DNA of 64,000 nucleotides from Virgisporangium ochraceum. GTDB taxonomy: Bacteria; Actinomycetota; Actinomycetes; Mycobacteriales; Micromonosporaceae. The notes under the pieces were generated by a model, which did not search any database, was not told where the DNA came from, and was given only the letters and a program-made list of their open reading frames with translations. This document shows positions 1 through 8,397 of this stretch, piece by piece; position 1 is the stretch's first letter; every line of letters starts with the position of its first letter. The stretch is taken from positions 43,831 through 107,830 of the forward strand of contig NZ_BOPH01000086.1 in the NCBI RefSeq assembly GCF_016863655.1, written 5' to 3'. The position numbers and the translations under genes were made by a program.

Positions 1-3000
1 GTGTCGCCGACGCCGACCGCCACCACCGAGAACGTGTACGCGGTGGTGTTCGACAGCCCGGTGACGGTGCAGGTGAGCAGCGCGGTGGTGCACGACGCGC
101 CGCCCGGCGACGCGGTCACCACGTAGTTCACGATGCCGGCGCCGTCGTGCCCCGGCGCGGTCCACGACACGGTCGCCTGGCCGGCGCCGACGACGGCGTC
201 GACCCCGGTGGGCGTCCCCGGCGGGCCGACCTTGACGGCCAGCGACGGTGTTGACGAGATTGACGTGCCACCGGGTCCGACGCCGACCACGACGAACGTG
301 TACGGCTCGCCGGCGTCGAGCCCGGTGACCGTGCACCAGGTGGCGACGGTGACGCACGTCTGCCCGCCCGAGCCGGTGACCAGGTAGCCGGTCAGACCGG
401 CACCGGTGTTGGCGGGCACGGTCCACGACACGGTCGCCTCGTTCGAGCCGGCGTCGACGGTCACGCCGGTCGGTGCCGCCGGCGCGCCGGTGCTCACCGC
501 GGCGCCGCCGACCGCCGGCAGCGAGTCGCCGCCGGGTCCGGTCGCCACGACGGTGATCAGGTACGGGGTGCGGTCGGTCAACCCGGTCACCACGCAGGAG
601 GTGACATTGGTGCCCACCTGGCAGCCGCCGTCGTTCGGCGACAGCACCACCTCGTAGCCGCTGATCCCGGCGCCGGCACCGGCCGGTGCGGTCCAGGAGA
701 CGGTGAGCTGCCCGGTGCCCGGGGTCACGGTGACGCCCGTCGGCGGCCCCGGCGCGCCGGTGACGACGCCGAGGGTGGTCGGCAGCGACAGCCCGCCGGG
801 GCCGCCGGCGCGCAGCGTCGCCGTGAAGGAGCCGGCCGGCACGTCGGTGACGGTGCAGGTCAGCGCTCCGTTGGTGGAGCAGGTGTGTCCGCCGGGGTCC
901 AGCGTCACCGTGTAGGCGTCGATGCCCGCGCCGGCGAACGTCGGCGCCACCCAGGAGACGGTGACGTCGTCGCCGGCCACGACCGTCTGCACCCCGGTGG
1001 GGAGGCCCGGCGATCCGACGCCGGCGACCGAGACTGCCGGTGCCGAGGAACCGCCGCTGCCGGTGGCGACGACCGTCACCGCATAGGTGCCGGGCGCCAC
1101 CGCGATGTCGCAGGTGGTGGCCGCGGTCGTGCAGGTGGCGCCGCCGGGCGTGAGCGTCACGGTGTAGCTCGCGACGTCGCCGGTCGCGGCCTGCCAGCTC
1201 ACGGTCACCGAGTCGGCGTCGGCCGTCGTGGTGATGTCCGTCGGCGCGCCGGGCAGGTCGGCGGTCGGGGTGACCGGCAGCGAGACGTCGCTGAGCGGTG
1301 AGCTCCCCGCGCGTCCGAGGGCGACCACGGTGAACGTGTACGCCTGCGCGTTGATCAACCCGTCGATCGCGCACGCGGTCGCGGTGGTCGTGGTGCACGT
1401 GGCGCCGCCGGGCGTGGCCGTCACGAGGTAGCCGGTCACACCGGCGCCGGTTCCGGTCGGCGCGGTCCACGACACGGTGACCTGCCCGTTGCCGGCCATC
1501 GCGGTGACGCCGGTCGGCGCGTCGGGCGGGCCGCTGGTCACCGGTGCGCTCGGCAGGCTCGGCGTCGACGCCCCGGTGCCGGGCGCGCCCGTGGCGACCA
1601 CGGTGAACGTGTGCGCAACGCCGTCGGTGAGGCCGGTCACCGCGCAGGTGGTCGTGGCGGTCGTGCAGGTGCGGCTGTCGGGCAGGCTCGTGACCGTGTA
1701 GGACGCGACGCCGGCGCCGGTGTTGCCCGGCGCGGTCCACGAGACGGTCACCTCGCCCGGCGTGGTGGTGGCGACGGCGGTGACCGCGGTCGGCGCACCC
1801 GGCGGGCCGGGGGTCACGGCCGACGACGGCGCGCTGGCCGCCGAGTCGCCGCTGAGACCGGTCGCCACCACGGTGAACGTGTAGGCGGTGCCCGGGGTGA
1901 GCCCGGCGACCACGCAGCTCGTGCCGACCGGCGCGAGGCAGCCGGGGCCACCCGGGCTGGCGGTCACCGCGTAGCCGGTGACGCCGGCGCCGGTGGTGGC
2001 CGGTGCGGTCCAGGAGACGGTCGCGGACGCGATACCGGGTGCCGCGGTGACGCCGGTCGGCGCGCCGGGCGGGCCGGGCGTCACGGCCGAGGCGGTCGTG
2101 CCCGCGGCGGACGTCCCGTTGCCCGACGCCACCACGGAGACGGTGTACGCCTGCCCGTTGGTCAGGCCGGTGATCACGCAGCTCGTGCCGACGGCCGTGG
2201 TGCAGGTCCGCCCGCCGGGGCTCGCCGTGGCGAGGTAGGAGGTGATGCCGCCGCCGGTCTGCGCCGGCGCCGTCCACGAGACGGAGAGCTGGGCGTTGCC
2301 GGCGGTGGCGGTCACCCCGGTCGGCGCGCCCGGCGGACCGGGCGTCACCGCGTTCGACGCCGCGCTCGCCGCGGAGCTGCCGCTGCTGCCGGTGCCGACG
2401 GCGACCACCGTGAACGTGTACGCGGTGCCGGCGCTCAGCCCGGTGACCGCGCAGCTCGCGCCGGTGGACGTGCAGGTCCGGCCGCCCGGCGAGGCGGTCA
2501 CGGTGTAGCTCGCGACGCCGGCGCCGGTGACGACCGGCGGCGTCCAGGAGACCATCGCCGCGTTCGCGCCGGCGACCGCCGCCACCAGCGTCGGCGCGCC
2601 CGGCGGGCCGGGGGTCACCGCTGTGGTGGTCACCCCGGGAAGCGACGACCCGGTGCTGCCACCGCCGACCGCGACCACCGCGAACGTGTACGGCACCAGG
2701 TTGTCGAGATCGGTGACGACGCAGCTCGTGGCGCCGGCCGTGGCCGTGCAGGTCCCGCCGCCGGGGGTCGCGGTGACGTCGTACCGCGCGATGCCGCCGC
2801 CAGGGTTGGCCGGCGCGGTCCACGACACCGTGACCCGGTTCGGGCCGGGTGTCGCGGTGACGCCGGTCGGCGCGCCCGGCGGCCCCGGGATCACCGGGTC
2901 GCTGACCGCGGCGGGTGACTCGCCGACGCCGACGGCCACCACGGAGAAGGTGTAGCCGGTGCCGCTGGTGAGCCCGGCGACCGTGCAGGTCGTGGTCACG

Positions 3001-5834
3001 CTGAGACAGGTCGCGCCGCCCGGCGACGCGGTCACCCGGTAGCCCGTGAGGCCGAACGGCAGCACGGTCGGCGCGGTCCACGCCACGGTGACCGAGGCCG
3101 CCTTCGCGGTCGTGGTGACGCCCGTCGGCGCGGTCGGCGCCAGCGGTGTCACCGGCGCGCTCGGCGTGCTCGGGTCGGAGTCGCCGAGGTCGCCGAGGCC
3201 GACCGACACGACCGCGACCTGGTACTGGGTGCCGTTGTCGACGCCGGTGATCCGGCAGCTGTTCTGGTTCGACAGCAGCACGACGCACGCGTGCGGGCCC
3301 GGCAGCGCGGTCGCGACGTAGCCGGCGACGAGGTCGCCGCCGAGCAGCGGCAGGTCCCAGGTGACGTCGAGGAAGCCGTTGCCGGCGCTCACCAGCACGT
3401 CGGTCGGCGCGCCGGGCGGGCCGGGGGTGACGGCCGTGCTCGGTACGCTCGCCGGCGAGCTGCCGGTGGTGCCGGCGCCGACCGAGGTCACCGTGAACGT
3501 GTACGCGGTGTTGGCGGTCAGCCCGGTGACGGTGCAGGTCGTTGCCCCGCTCGCGGTGCAGGCCTGCCCGCCCGGGCTCGCGACGACCGTGTAGTGGTCG
3601 ATGCCGGCGCCGGCCGACAGCGGCGGCAGCCACGCGACGACCGCCGACCGGTCGCGCGGCACCGCGGTGACCAGCGTGGGCGTGCCCGGCGGACCGGGGA
3701 CGACCGGCAGCGACAGCAGGCTCGCCAGCGAGTTCCCGGTGCCCGGCACGCCGGTGGCGACGACCGAGAACGTGTACGCGACGCCGGACGTCAGCCCGGT
3801 CACGGCGCACGACGTGCCGGTGGTCGTGCACGTCTTCCCGCCCGGCAGGCTCGTGACGGTGTACCCGGCGATGCCGCCGCCGGTGTTGGCCGGCGCGGTC
3901 CACGACACGGTGGCCGCGTTCTGGCCGGGGGTGGCGGTGACGCCGGTCGGTGTACCCGGCGGGCCCGGGGTCACACCGGCAGTGGACGCGCTGGCGGGCG
4001 AGGCGCCGACGAGGCTGGTCGCCACGACCGTGAACGTGTACGGGGTCCCGGGCAGCAGCCCGTTGACGGTGCACGAGGTGCCGCTCGTCGCGCAGCCCGC
4101 GATGCCCGGCGAGGCGCTGACGAGGTAGCCGGTGATCCCGGCACCGGCGTTGGCCGGCGCGGTCCAGCTGACGGTGGCGGAGGCGCCGCCGGCGGTCGCG
4201 GTGACGTCCGTCGGCGCGCCCGGCGGACCCGGGATCACCGGCGCGGTCGGCGCGCTGGGCTGCGACTGTCCGGTCAGCCCGACGCCGTTCGCGACCACGG
4301 TGACCGTGTAGCTCTGCCCGACGAGCAGGCCGAGGATGGAGCAGCTGCGCTCGGTCGGCAGCAGGGCGACGCACTGGTTCAGCAGCAGGCCGGGGTCGGC
4401 CGTGGCCGTGTAGCCGGCGATGCCACCACCGGGGTTGTCCGGCGCGTCCCACGAGACGTTGATGACGCCGAGCGCGCCGACGGTCACCTTGACGTTGCGC
4501 GGCATGCCCGGCGGTCCCGGCACGACCGCCGACGTGGTCGCGGCGGCCGACGACCCGGTGCCGCCGACACCGACCGCGACGACGCCGAACGTGTAGCTGG
4601 TGCCGCTGGTCAGCCCGGTCACCGTGCAGGTGATGCCGGTCGTGGTGCAGGTCTTCCCGTCGGGCGTCGAGGTGACCACGTAGCGGTCGATGCCGCCGCC
4701 GACGTTGAGCGGGCCGAGCCAGCTCACCTGGGCGGAGGTGGCGCCGGCGACCGCGCCCGCGCCGATCGGCGCGCCGGGCGGGCCTGGCGCGACCGCGACG
4801 GTGAGGTTGCTGGCCGGCGACGTTCCGGAGGTGCCGGGCGCGATCGCGACGACGCTGAACGTGTACAGCGTTCCGGGCGTCAGGCCGGTGACGGTGCAGG
4901 AGGTGCCGGTCGTCGTGCACGACTGGCCGGAGAGGAGGGCGGTCGCGGTGTAGCGGTCGATGCCGGCGCCGACGTTGGCCGGCGCCGTCCAACTCATCGT
5001 GACCGAGTTCGCGCCGGCCGTGGCGGTCGCGTTGGTCGGTGCTCCGGGCGGGTTGTACGGGTCGACGACGGAGACGTTGACCGGGCTCGTGGCGACCGAC
5101 GTCTCGCCGGACCGGTTCGCCACGACCACGACCGACCAGGTACCGGAGGGAACGGTGGTGATCGTGCAGCCGAGGCCGCTGGTCGTGCAGGTCTTCACGG
5201 TGGCGCCGCTGGTGGCGGTGGCGGTGTAGCCGCTGACCCCGATGCTGAGGGAGCCGACCCAGGTGACGCCGATCTGGTTGGTGCCGCCGGTCGCGACCAC
5301 CAGCGTCGGCGGCAGTGGTGCTGCCTGGATCGTGGCGCCGGGTTCGCCGTCGTCGTCGCCGCTCGCGCTGGCCCGCGGGCCGGGCCGCCCGTCGCGACCG
5401 CCGGACGGTGCCCGGCTGCTGGCGGGCGTGGCGACGGCGCTCCCCGCCGGCTTCGTCGACGCGTTCCTGTTCACCTTGCCCGGCGGTGGGCTGGCGGCCC
5501 GTGTGGGCCGGCCGGTGGTCCGCGGGGTGGCCGGTCTCTGCGTGCCGGCCTGTCTGCTGGCCGGACCGGCCTGTTTGCCGGCCTGGTTGCTGGCCGGGCC
5601 GGCCTGTTTGCCGGCCTGTTTGCCGGCCGGGCCGGTGCGGCTGCCGGCCTGACTGCCGGCCGGGTCGCGGGCGCCGCTGGCGGGTACGGCCGGTGGGTCG
5701 ACGGGCGCCGGCGTCGCCGCCAGGACGGGCGCCGCGTCGGCCCGGCGCGCCGCTCCGATCGCGAGGAGCGTCACCAGGCCGAGCATCCCCACCCCGGCCA
5801 CGACCAGGAGAACCCTGGCCCGCCCGTTGCCCAT
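1..5834 (-). CDS. Giant secreted fibronectin type III repeat protein (C-terminus beyond window)
   Basis: From ATG at 5834 the complement stays open for about 1,944 codons and leaves the window, so the C-terminus is missing. A GGGGGA ribosome site lies 7 bases upstream. Residues 1-36 look like a signal peptide (RARVLLVVAGVGMLGLVTLL then Ala-rich). A Pro/Ala/Gln/Gly linker with QAGKQAG-type repeats follows to about residue 175. After it come roughly 20 FnIII-like domains of 85-90 residues. Each has a VSWTAP strand, a Cys pair about 6-8 residues apart (for example SCTTTGTSC) and a YTFSVVA strand. The regular Cys pairs suggest one disulfide per domain, consistent with export. No catalytic domain is visible in the part present. 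Proteins built this way usually act in surface adhesion or display; that role is inferred. Neighbour upstream on the same strand is the TerC gene. Confidence 0.85.
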   Translation of the reverse strand, partial: MGNGRARVLLVVAGVGMLGLVTLLAIGAARRADAAPVLAATPAPVDPPAVPASGARDPAGSQAGSRTGPAGKQAGKQAGPASNQAGKQAGPASRQAGTQRPATPRTTGRPTRAASPPPGKVNRNASTKPAGSAVATPASSRAPSGGRDGRPGPRASASGDDDGEPGATIQAAPLPPTLVVATGGTNQIGVTWVGSLSIGVSGYTATATSGATVKTCTTSGLGCTITTVPSGTWSVVVVANRSGETSVATSPVNVSVVDPYNPPGAPTNATATAGANSVTMSWTAPANVGAGIDRYTATALLSGQSCTTTGTSCTVTGLTPGTLYTFSVVAIAPGTSGTSPASNLTVAVAPGPPGAPIGAGAVAGATSAQVSWLGPLNVGGGIDRYVVTSTPDGKTCTTTGITCTVTGLTSGTSYTFGVVAVGVGGTGSSAAATTSAVVPGPPGMPRNVKVTVGALGVINVSWDAPDNPGGGIAGYTATADPGLLLNQCVALLPTERSCSILGLLVGQSYTVTVVANGVGLTGQSQPSAPTAPVIPGPPGAPTDVTATAGGASATVSWTAPANAGAGITGYLVSASPGIAGCATSGTSCTVNGLLPGTPYTFTVVATSLVGASPASASTAGVTPGPPGTPTGVTATPGQNAATVSWTAPANTGGGIAGYTVTSLPGGKTCTTTGTSCAVTGLTSGVAYTFSVVATGVPGTGNSLASLLSLPVVPGPPGTPTLVTAVPRDRSAVVAWLPPLSAGAGIDHYTVVASPGGQACTASGATTCTVTGLTANTAYTFTVTSVGAGTTGSSPASVPSTAVTPGPPGAPTDVLVSAGNGFLDVTWDLPLLGGDLVAGYVATALPGPHACVVLLSNQNSCRITGVDNGTQYQVAVVSVGLGDLGDSDPSTPSAPVTPLAPTAPTGVTTTAKAASVTVAWTAPTVLPFGLTGYRVTASPGGATCLSVTTTCTVAGLTSGTGYTFSVVAVGVGESPAAVSDPVIPGPPGAPTGVTATPGPNRVTVSWTAPANPGGGIARYDVTATPGGGTCTATAGATSCVVTDLDNLVPYTFAVVAVGGGSTGSSLPGVTTTAVTPGPPGAPTLVAAVAGANAAMVSWTPPVVTGAGVASYTVTASPGGRTCTSTGASCAVTGLSAGTAYTFTVVAVGTGSSGSSAASAASNAVTPGPPGAPTGVTATAGNAQLSVSWTAPAQTGGGITSYLATASPGGRTCTTAVGTSCVITGLTNGQAYTVSVVASGNGTSAAGTTASAVTPGPPGAPTGVTAAPGIASATVSWTAPATTGAGVTGYAVTASPGGPGCLAPVGTSCVVAGLTPGTAYTFTVVATGLSGDSAASAPSSAVTPGPPGAPTAVTAVATTTPGEVTVSWTAPGNTGAGVASYTVTSLPDSRTCTTATTTCAVTGLTDGVAHTFTVVATGAPGTGASTPSLPSAPVTSGPPDAPTGVTAMAGNGQVTVSWTAPTGTGAGVTGYLVTATPGGATCTTTTATACAIDGLINAQAYTFTVVALGRAGSSPLSDVSLPVTPTADLPGAPTDITTTADADSVTVSWQAATGDVASYTVTLTPGGATCTTAATTCDIAVAPGTYAVTVVATGSGGSSAPAVSVAGVGSPGLPTGVQTVVAGDDVTVSWVAPTFAGAGIDAYTVTLDPGGHTCSTNGALTCTVTDVPAGSFTATLRAGGPGGLSLPTTLGVVTGAPGPPTGVTVTPGTGQLTVSWTAPAGAGAGISGYEVVLSPNDGGCQVGTNVTSCVVTGLTDRTPYLITVVATGPGGDSLPAVGGAAVSTGAPAAPTGVTVDAGSNEATVSWTVPANTGAGLTGYLVTGSGGQTCVTVATWCTVTGLDAGEPYTFVVVGVGPGGTSISSTPSLAVKVGPPGTPTGVDAVVGAGQATVSWTAPGHDGAGIVNYVVTASPGGASCTTALLTCTVTGLSNTTAYTFSVVAVGVGD

Positions 5835-5843
5835 GATGTCGTC

Positions 5844-5908
5844 CCCCACGTGACACCGAATCGCAATTGCTCCGTCACTCTAAGCAACAGAACTGGCGTC
5901 ACGTGGGG
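5844..5908 (-). promoter_or_regulatory. Inverted repeat in the leader of the FnIII gene
   Basis: CCCCACGTGAC at 5844-5854 is the exact reverse complement of GTCACGTGGGG at 5898-5908, with 43 bases between. In the transcript the proximal arm contains the G-run that serves as ribosome site for the ATG at 5834. The element could act as an RNA hairpin controlling translation, a paired operator or an attenuator. The sequence does not decide between these. Confidence 0.5.
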
Positions 5909-5917
5909 ATTCGACGG

Positions 5918-6979
5918 TTACGGGCTGCCTTCCCGGGCGAGCCGCTCCCGGTCGTCGTCGACCTGCCCGGTGGCGGCTGTCCCGGCGTCGCCGGTCCCGT
6001 CGTCCTTTCCGGCCTCGACCCTTTCGGCGGCGGCCTCGACCGGCGCGGGCGCCGGCCGCGTGAGGCTGAGCACCACCGACCCGGCGAGCACCAGCACCAC
6101 CACGGCAAGGCTGACCAGCGACGGGATCTCCGGGATCGAGGTACTGATCGTCTTGTGGGCGGCCTGCAGGATCAGCTTGACGCCGATGAAGCCCAGGATG
6201 ATGGCCAGGCCCTTGGACAGGTAGTGGAACTTGTCGAGCATTCCGGAGAGGAAGAAGTACAGCGCCCGCAGGCCGAGGATCGCGAAGGCGTTCGAGGAGT
6301 ACACGATGAACGTGTCGTCGCTGACCGCGAGCACCGCCGGCACACTGTCGACGGCGAACACCAGGTCGGCGGCCTCGATCGCGACCACGACCACGAACAT
6401 CGGGGTGGCCACCCACTTGCCGGCGACCTTCACGAAGAACTTCGCGCCCGAGTACTGCTCCTGCACCGGCACCACCTTGCGCACCAGGCGCACGGCGATG
6501 TTCTTCCGCGGGTCGTACTCCTCGTCGTCGTCCTTCATGAGCTTGTAGGCGCTCCAGAGGAGGATCGCCGCGAACACGAACAGCACGACGGTGAACGTGC
6601 TGACGATGGCCACGCCGGCCGCGATGAAGATCGCCCGGAACACCAGGGCGCCGATGACCCCGTAGAACAGGGCCCGGTGCTGGTACTCCCGCGGTACCGC
6701 GAAGTACCCGAAGATCAGGGCGAAGACGAACAGGTTGTCGACCGACAGGCTCTTCTCGAGCAGCCACGCGGTGGTGAACTCGACGGCCGCCCCCGTGCCG
6801 AGGCTCGCCCACACGAGCCCGGCGAACAGGAGTGACACCCCCACCCAGACCGCACTCCACACGGCCGCCTCGCGGAAGCCGATGATGTGTGTCCTCCGGT
6901 GCGCGAACAGGTCGATCAACAACATGATCACCACGCTGCCCGCGAACACGGCCCAGAGCCACGCTGGCACGTCGAGCAC
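5918..6979 (-). CDS. TerC family integral membrane protein
   Basis: A 353-residue TerC/Alx-family protein (Pfam TerC) with about eight to nine hydrophobic segments, starting VLDVPAWLWAVFAGSVV. The family's acidic membrane motifs are present: EKSLSVDNLFVF near residue 75 and EAADLVFAVDSVPAV near residue 190. Known members are implicated in metal ion homeostasis (manganese export, tellurite resistance, metallation of secreted proteins). The specific ion here is not shown. Start: GTG at 6979, because AGGAGG lies 5 bases upstream; longer readings have no ribosome site. The C-terminal ~50 residues are a charged Ala/Glu/Asp tail beyond the membrane core. The FnIII gene lies 83 bases downstream on the same strand. 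Confidence 0.9.
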   Translation of the reverse strand: MLDVPAWLWAVFAGSVVIMLLIDLFAHRRTHIIGFREAAVWSAVWVGVSLLFAGLVWASLGTGAAVEFTTAWLLEKSLSVDNLFVFALIFGYFAVPREYQHRALFYGVIGALVFRAIFIAAGVAIVSTFTVVLFVFAAILLWSAYKLMKDDDEEYDPRKNIAVRLVRKVVPVQEQYSGAKFFVKVAGKWVATPMFVVVVAIEAADLVFAVDSVPAVLAVSDDTFIVYSSNAFAILGLRALYFFLSGMLDKFHYLSKGLAIILGFIGVKLILQAAHKTISTSIPEIPSLVSLAVVVLVLAGSVVLSLTRPAPAPVEAAAERVEAGKDDGTGDAGTAATGQVDDDRERLAREGSP

Positions 6980-6987
6980 TGATACCT

Positions 6988-7039
6988 CCTGGGGGTAGTC
7001 GAACGGGTACGTGCTCAATCGTTCCCGTAAACCCCCAGG
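6988..7039 (-). promoter_or_regulatory. Two-tier RNA hairpin overlapping the ribosome site of the TerC gene
   Basis: CCTGGGGGT (6988-6996) pairs exactly with ACCCCCAGG (7031-7039). Nested inside are ACGGG (7003-7007) with CCCGT (7024-7028), and ACG (7009-7011) with CGT (7020-7022). The proximal arm covers half of the AGGAGG ribosome site of the GTG start at 6979, so folding would hide it. TerC/Alx genes elsewhere are often controlled by the yybP-ykoY Mn2+ riboswitch. I do not recognise that riboswitch's conserved core here, so the class is left open. Confidence 0.55.
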
Positions 7040-7383
7040 TAGGACCCGGTCCCTGTCCGGACAAGCAAACCCCGGCAACCTTGCCGGACCCCGGCAACCC
7101 CGGCCAGCCGCAGCACCCCTCCGATGTCGGGCCCGATCCTCGCGGTGGTGGCCCGGCCCCTGCGACCGCGCCCTTCGCCCTTCGCCTTTCGCCCTTCGCC
7201 GCCCGTCGCCCATCCCCCCATCCCCAGCACTCACCCCTCCCCCGGCCCGGATGCCTCCCCACCCGGTCCCGGGGCCGGACGCCCCCAATCGGGGCAGGGC
7301 GGAGTGTCCGGGGGACCGGTGTCACTGCGCGTTGCCGAAGCCCGCCCCTCGCGAGGGCGCGGTGACCACTTGATCGTCGTTTG

Positions 7384-7420
7384 AGGAACGAACCCGCAGC
7401 CTGACCTCACGTTCGTTCCT
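7384..7420. repeat. Palindromic element, copy 1
   Basis: AGGAACGAAC (7384-7393) is the exact reverse complement of GTTCGTTCCT (7411-7420), with loop CCGCAGCCTGACCTCAC. The loop and right arm resemble those of the element at 7716-7782 (shared GCCTGAC-TCAC followed by TTCCTGG), so both probably belong to one repeat family. Confidence 0.6.
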
Positions 7421-7715
7421 GGTGCCTGAGTAGTGGGCGGTTGTCGAGTATGTGCCGGGAGAGAAAGTGCTGTCCGGGACGCGTTTTGTCTCCCCGGTTG
7501 CCGCCGACAGGCGCCCGGCACCCGGGGGTTGTCGATCGAGGAAGACGAGGGCGTCTCGGGGCACCATCCGTCCTCGATCGACACCGGTGGACACGCCAGC
7601 CACACGACCGCCAACCGCCACCGGTCGAGGGATCGACGGGCCGAGATCGCGGTCCTTACTCCCCGTGACAACCCGTCGATACCCGTTCGACCGTTTCGCG
7701 CCGCTGTCAACCGGA

Positions 7716-7782
7716 CAAGATCAGCTTTCCAGGAACCACAGTGAAGCCTGACTTCACTCCTGTTCCTGGAAAGCTGATCTTG
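7716..7782. repeat. Long palindromic element, copy 2 (21-bp perfect arms)
   Basis: The arms 7716-7736 and 7762-7782 are perfect reverse complements over 21 bases (left arm begins CAAGATCAGC). The 25-base loop holds a second perfect stem, AGTGAAG (7740-7746) with CTTCACT (7752-7758). No run of T follows either arm, so it is not a standard intrinsic terminator. It looks like a mobile or repeated extragenic palindrome. Confidence 0.75.
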
Positions 7783-7901
7783 TTGGTTCGATCGACCCGG
7801 ACCCGGTTCCGCTAACGTCACGCAGCGTGAGATCTCTCGGGGATGGCGCGGGCCGGAACAACCTGTGCATCGCAGCAGGCCAGAAGGGCGGTGCGAGTAC
7901 C

Positions 7902-7931
7902 TGAACAGCTACCGTTCGTGGTAACTGTTCA
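7902..7931. repeat. Palindromic element TGAACAG...CTGTTCA
   Basis: TGAACAG-C-TACC (7902-7913) faces GGTA-A-CTGTTCA (7920-7931), 11 paired positions with one mismatch. A degenerate, unpaired relative (TGAATAGTTATCGTTCCCGG) occurs near 8140. A further inverted repeat, CGGACAC (7954-7960) with GTGTCCG (7984-7990), lies just to the right. Confidence 0.5.
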
Positions 7932-8050
7932 CCTGGTTGTGGTGGCTGTTCGTCGGACACTTGTGGTCGCTGTGCCGCCAAAGGTGTCCGGCGGGGCCGG
8001 AGGCGACCGTGTCAGCCAGTGTCGGCCGGCGTCGATCGAGGAGGTCATGG

Positions 8051-8100
8051 CGATGTTGGACTTCCGTACACGTCATGGCATGTCCGGAAGTCCAAGATCG
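8051..8100. repeat. Palindromic element with TTGGACTTCCG arms
   Basis: TTGGACTTCCG (8056-8066) is the exact reverse complement of CGGAAGTCCAA (8085-8095). The flanking CGAT/ATCG extend the stem past one mismatch. The outer end reads CAAGATCGG on the right, as in the element at 39702-39775, and both loops contain a CGGACATG-like core in one orientation. A shared repeat family is likely. Confidence 0.6.
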
Positions 8101-8397
8101 GGCCGGGAGGACACAGCCACCGGCGCCCACCACCGCCTGAATAGTTATCGTTCCCGGAACAGCAAACAAGGCGGCCGGCCCAGGGCCGTGCGGGCAGGTC
8201 CGGGACGACGGACGGTAAAGGCTCAGCCGAAATGCCGGCTTTGACCGGCCGTCGCCCGCACACGAAGCTGCGACTCGAGACACTGGCCGCCGCCCGCAAC
8301 ACCCGCGCCGCCGTCGCGCGCGTCCACGCGCGCTGATCCCGCGGGACGGGGTCAGGCGCGCGGGAGCGCAGAAAGGTTCAGCGCAAGGGACCCGGGC

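Larger units (their letters stand above)
7040..8397. other. 1.36-kb gene-free region rich in palindromes
   Basis: No open frame here shows a recognisable protein or a convincing start. The stretch contains a CCGGCAA-CC-TTGCCGG hairpin (7072-7087), a pyrimidine-rich run with repeated CTTCGCC units (about 7165-7205), and several long inverted repeats described separately (7384-7420, 7716-7782, 7902-7931, 7954-7990, 8051-8100). It separates the TerC transcription unit from the PucR-type regulator. Promoters for TerC must lie at its left end. Confidence 0.7.

Noticed and set aside
1..5300. Repeated DNA of the FnIII array as a possible CRISPR or satellite
   Set aside because: The ~265-bp period is coding and diverged; there is no short constant repeat with spacers.
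133..5836. Chains of plus-strand ORFs (up to 977 aa) through the first 6 kb
   Set aside because: They are mirror frames of the FnIII gene: repetitive, low-complexity products with no family match, whereas the minus frame gives clean repeated domains with a signal peptide and ribosome site.
6980..7330. yybP-ykoY riboswitch before TerC
   Set aside because: The conserved core was looked for and not recognised; only the hairpin over the ribosome site is claimed.
7231..8302. Small ORFs in the palindrome-rich gap
   Set aside because: Low-complexity Arg/Pro/Ser products without ribosome sites or recognisable domains, overlapping on both strands.
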